In this document: in pieces, positions 6,763-8,877 of the stretch
How positions within the stretch are numbered: the first letter of the stretch is position 1
How the letters are laid out: every line of letters starts with the position of its first letter
NCBI GenBank assembly: GCA_020433835.1
Contig: JAGRBY010000281.1
Location: 1 to 8,877, forward strand
Length of the DNA: 8,877 nt
Source: Anaerolineae bacterium
Lineage (GTDB): Bacteria > Chloroflexota > Anaerolineae > 4572-78 > J111
Reading direction: 5' to 3'
Position numbers and translations under genes: made by a program
Notes under the pieces: model-generated
Told to the model about the DNA's origin: nothing
Database searches by the model: none
What the model saw: the letters and a program-made list of their open reading frames with translations, nothing else

Positions 6763-6784
6763 AAGTGATTCTTTAGACTCCTAT
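6743..6784 (-). terminator. Strong intrinsic terminator of the tandem adenylate kinase gene
   Basis: A perfect 14-bp stem (6752-6765 with 6771-6784; AGGAGTCTAAAG and its complement at the core) closes a 5-base loop. On the minus strand it is followed after TTGC by six T residues (6743-6748). It begins about 20 bases after the kinase stop and should separate kinase from mscS transcription. Confidence 0.9.
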
Positions 6785-6804
6785 ATTATCAACTGCGTTT
6801 GCGT

Positions 6805-8208
6805 TTAGACAGCGGCGAGATCGTGTGCTGCAGCAACTGTTCTGGTTGTGACATCGGCCACGTCCCCTTCGCCATTAATTTCAATCAGCACGCCATTTTC
6901 CTGGTAATAGTTGATGAGTGGTGCCGTTTGCCGGTGGAACGTCTCCAGTCGGGCACGAATGGTTTCCGGCTTGTCATCATCGCGCTGATAGAGATGTTCG
7001 CCATCACATTTGTGGTTGGGGCATTCCTTAAACGGATTAAACATTTTGTGAAAGGGCGTTTGGCATTCCCGGCAAATCATACGCCCTGATAGCCGATTAA
7101 CAATCTCGGAGTCGGAAACTTTAAGATAAAGTACGGCGTTCAGCTTGCGGCCCATACCGGCTAAAATTTCGGTTAGGGCTTCAGCCTGGGGTAACGTACG
7201 GGGGAAGCCATCTAAAATAAACCCTCGGGACGCATCATCTTGGGCCAACCGGCTTTCCACCATTGCTTCGGTAACATCATCGGGCACAAGCTGGCCGCAA
7301 TCGATATAACTTTTGGCAAGTTTGCCCAGATCGGTTTGGTTTTTAATATTTTCCCGAAAGAGATCGCCGGTTGAAATATGGGGCACAGCCAATTCTTCTT
7401 TCAACTGGCTGGCCTGAGTACCTTTACCTGATCCCGGCCCCCCAACCAGAACCACATTGACGCTTTCGTCAATGCGTTTGGTATCGGGTGTGATCGAAAC
7501 AGGTTTTAACGTTTGCAGCTTGGCTGTTTCGGCGGGGGTTGCCATTCGAATGCGGTGCTGGATAAGGCCCTCAACCGCCTTTGATACCGCCTCTCGGACC
7601 GTTTGGATGTCACGCGAGCCGTCGATAATAATCAAGCGTCCGGTGGCTTGATAGTAATCGATCAAAGGCGCAGCAGCCCGTCGAAATGCCCGTAGACGAA
7701 CGCGAATCAGCTCCGGAATATCGGCCGTGCGCCGCCTAAGCTCTCCCCCACAGCGATCACAGATGCCTTCTTGAGCAGGGGGATTAAACTTGAGATGGTA
7801 AGGCGTGTAACATTCACTACAAACAACACGCCCTAAGAGTCTCAGCACGATTTCATCATCAGGAACATTGAAATAAATTACGCCGTGCATCTTTCGATCT
7901 ACTTCTTTGAGCAATTCATCCACAAACTGCGCTTGATTTACCGTGCGTGGAAAACCATCAAAGAGAACACCCTTTTCCGGATCGGCTTTCCAGAGCCATT
8001 CTTCCACAATGGCGTCAACGACCTCATCGGGTACAAGTTCACCGCGCGTCATATATTTTTTAGAAAGAATGCCAATAGCGGTGCGTTCTTCAACATGACG
8101 CCTAAATAACTCGCCGGTTACAATGTGGACTAAATTAAATTTTTCAATTAAGTAATCGACGTGGGTTCCCTTACCCGCTCCAGGGGGACCAATCAAGGCA
8201 ATACTCAT
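6805..8208 (-). CDS. Tandem (double-domain) adenylate kinase
   Basis: A 467-residue cytoplasmic protein containing two full-length adenylate kinase domains (about 1-218 and 250-467) joined by a roughly 30-residue linker; a normal enzyme is about 214. The reaction is ATP + AMP to 2 ADP. Domain 1 has the P-loop GPPGAGKGT (7-15), TGELFR (31-36), DGFPRT (84-89), R123, R127, R160 and R171. Domain 2 has GGPGSGKGT (256-264), TGDLFR (280-285), DGFPRT (333-338), the catalytic RDDD at 409-412 and R420. Both lids look zinc-binding: C130, C133, C150, C153 in domain 1; C379, C382, C396 with C401 or H399 in domain 2. Domain 1 has Glu for the usual Asp33 and Ala162 for the Asp equivalent to E. coli Asp158, so it may be weaker or altered; domain 2 looks canonical. 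GGAG sits 6 bases before the ATG. It stands apart from the ribosomal-protein/secY context where adk often lies, with its own promoters and terminator. Confidence 0.93.
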   Translation of the reverse strand: MSIALIGPPGAGKGTHVDYLIEKFNLVHIVTGELFRRHVEERTAIGILSKKYMTRGELVPDEVVDAIVEEWLWKADPEKGVLFDGFPRTVNQAQFVDELLKEVDRKMHGVIYFNVPDDEIVLRLLGRVVCSECYTPYHLKFNPPAQEGICDRCGGELRRRTADIPELIRVRLRAFRRAAAPLIDYYQATGRLIIIDGSRDIQTVREAVSKAVEGLIQHRIRMATPAETAKLQTLKPVSITPDTKRIDESVNVVLVGGPGSGKGTQASQLKEELAVPHISTGDLFRENIKNQTDLGKLAKSYIDCGQLVPDDVTEAMVESRLAQDDASRGFILDGFPRTLPQAEALTEILAGMGRKLNAVLYLKVSDSEIVNRLSGRMICRECQTPFHKMFNPFKECPNHKCDGEHLYQRDDDKPETIRARLETFHRQTAPLINYYQENGVLIEINGEGDVADVTTRTVAAAHDLAAV

Positions 8209-8232
8209 AGTTTTCTCCTCTCTGAGCTAACA

Positions 8233-8261
8233 TTTATAGAATTTTGATGATAGGTTTACAA
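8233..8261 (-). promoter_or_regulatory. Candidate proximal promoter (P2) of the tandem adenylate kinase gene
   Basis: On the minus strand TTGTAA (8256-8261) is followed after exactly 17 bases by TATAAA (8233-8238). Transcription would begin near 8226, giving a short leader of about 18 bases that contains the GAGAGGAG ribosome site. Confidence 0.45.
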
Positions 8262-8335
8262 ACTACATTACCATAAGCTTAAATTGCTTTACTCACTTTG
8301 ACGTCTTGTTAGTAATACAATGCGAACTAAGCAGT

Positions 8336-8363
8336 ATTATCTCTGACTAGAAATACCTGTCAA
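8336..8363 (-). promoter_or_regulatory. Candidate distal promoter (P1) of the tandem adenylate kinase gene
   Basis: On the minus strand a perfect TTGACA (8358-8363) precedes GATAAT (8336-8341, five of six consensus bases) by 16 bases. Transcription would start near 8329, leaving a leader of about 120 bases that passes through the proximal promoter. It lies just after the response regulator terminator, as expected for a new unit. Confidence 0.6.
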
Positions 8364-8394
8364 ACTGGTGTGCTTGTTACGATGGTATTGCCAT

Positions 8395-8426
8395 AAAAGT
8401 AAAAAGCCGGGCTATGACCCGGCTTT
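8395..8426 (-). terminator. Intrinsic terminator of the response regulator gene
   Basis: AAAGCCGGG (8403-8411) pairs perfectly with CCCGGCTTT (8418-8426) around a 6-base loop. On the minus strand the stem runs into TTTTTACTTTTA. It starts about 30 bases after the receiver gene stop and before the kinase promoters. Confidence 0.85.
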
Positions 8427-8456
8427 CACGAAGAGAGAGGAGTGGATAGGAGAACA

Positions 8457-8870
8457 CTACTGAATCAAGCGATTGACCAAAGTGATTAAGCGATCGATGG
8501 CTACTGGCTTTTCAATGAAGATGTCGACGCCCATTTCTTGGCAAATGCGTTCGTATTGAATGTGGCTGGACATCATGACGGTTTTGATGTTTCTTTTTGA
8601 GAATGTGTCGAGCTGCTCGTACATCAGCCCGATCCCGTGATCGTGGTTGTTGATATGGGTGTCGCTTAAAAAGAGGCTAATAGAGTGATTTGTAAGGAGA
8701 TTGCGTGCTTCCTGAATTGTTGTGGCGGTAAGCACGTGGTATCCGGCTCGCTTTAAAGCTTGCACATACAGATACTGAAGGTTGGGGTTGCTGTCGAGCA
8801 CTAGAACACATGGAGAAGTTTTTTGTTTACGATTTGTTGTTGTTTGGGTAAGATGGGTAAATAACCCCAT
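8457..8870 (-). CDS. Stand-alone receiver-domain response regulator
   Basis: A 137-residue protein that is a single CheY-like receiver domain after an approximately 19-residue polar, basic leader; there is no output domain. The first strand is CVLVLDSNPN (21-30), the phosphoacceptor is probably D70 in LFLSDTHIN, the switch Ser is S101 in TVMMSSH and the conserved Lys-Pro is K121-P122 in IFIEKP. The usual acidic pair after strand 1 is reduced to D26, with Ser27 in the second position, so magnesium binding may differ. Phosphorylation by a histidine kinase is expected, with signalling by protein-protein contact; no kinase lies in the window. The start codon is 7 bases from the right edge, so its ribosome site and promoter are outside and a more upstream start cannot be excluded. 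It has its own terminator, so it is not obviously co-transcribed with the kinase gene. Confidence 0.85.
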   Translation of the reverse strand: MGLFTHLTQTTTNRKQKTSPCVLVLDSNPNLQYLYVQALKRAGYHVLTATTIQEARNLLTNHSISLFLSDTHINNHDHGIGLMYEQLDTFSKRNIKTVMMSSHIQYERICQEMGVDIFIEKPVAIDRLITLVNRLIQ

Positions 8871-8877
8871 GTTGAAA

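Noticed and set aside
6799..7089. Plus-strand open frame of 96 codons opposite the second kinase domain
   Set aside because: It is antisense to conserved adenylate kinase motifs and its hydrophobic look comes from the complementary codons.
1..8877. Both ends of the window carry GTTGAAA, suggesting a circular element
   Set aside because: A 7-base identity at the ends is expected by chance, and both ends fall at or inside ordinary chromosomal genes.
1..8877. Frequent GCCGGC palindromes
   Set aside because: They fall mainly inside coding regions within Ala/Gly/Pro codons, so codon usage explains them; no positional pattern was seen.

Overview
The window is an ordinary-looking bacterial chromosome segment of intermediate GC with eight genes, one of them cut by the left edge. 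No RNA gene, IS element, prophage or CRISPR array is visible. Gene content and protein style suggest Chloroflexota (Anaerolineae-like), but this is inference from general resemblance: no marker gene is present and I could not search. Its most distinctive feature is that three of the eight proteins are fusions: a tandem adenylate kinase, a CdaA-CdaR diadenylate cyclase/regulator, and a gamma-glutamylcyclotransferase-like/flavin-split-barrel protein.

Left part, plus strand. The C-terminus of an alanine dehydrogenase-like protein (1-300) overlaps by ATGA an acetyl-CoA hydrolase/CoA-transferase family gene (297-1592), so the two are probably translationally coupled and may serve amino-acid or short-chain acid catabolism. 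A 350-base gap follows. It holds an imperfect 29-bp inverted repeat with three helically phased CACAGAT units and then a good intrinsic terminator. Next comes a two-gene unit: a DinB-like putative metalloprotein and, 15 bases on, the cyclotransferase-like/split-barrel fusion.

Right part, minus strand. Read in the direction of transcription from the right edge, the genes are a stand-alone receiver-domain response regulator with its own terminator, a tandem adenylate kinase with two good candidate promoters and a strong terminator, an MscS-type mechanosensitive channel with a perfect TATAAT box, and a CdaA-CdaR fusion. The last ends 5 bases from the end of the plus-strand fusion gene, so the two halves of the window converge tail to tail.

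A theme for the minus-strand block is nucleotide second messenger and turgor control. c-di-AMP is made from two ATP and in other bacteria governs potassium and osmolyte balance, MscS channels release osmolytes on hypo-osmotic shock, and adenylate kinase handles the AMP left after c-di-AMP breakdown. The adjacency is seen in the sequence; the functional link is inference. The terminator and promoters between the genes argue for separate transcription units rather than one operon.
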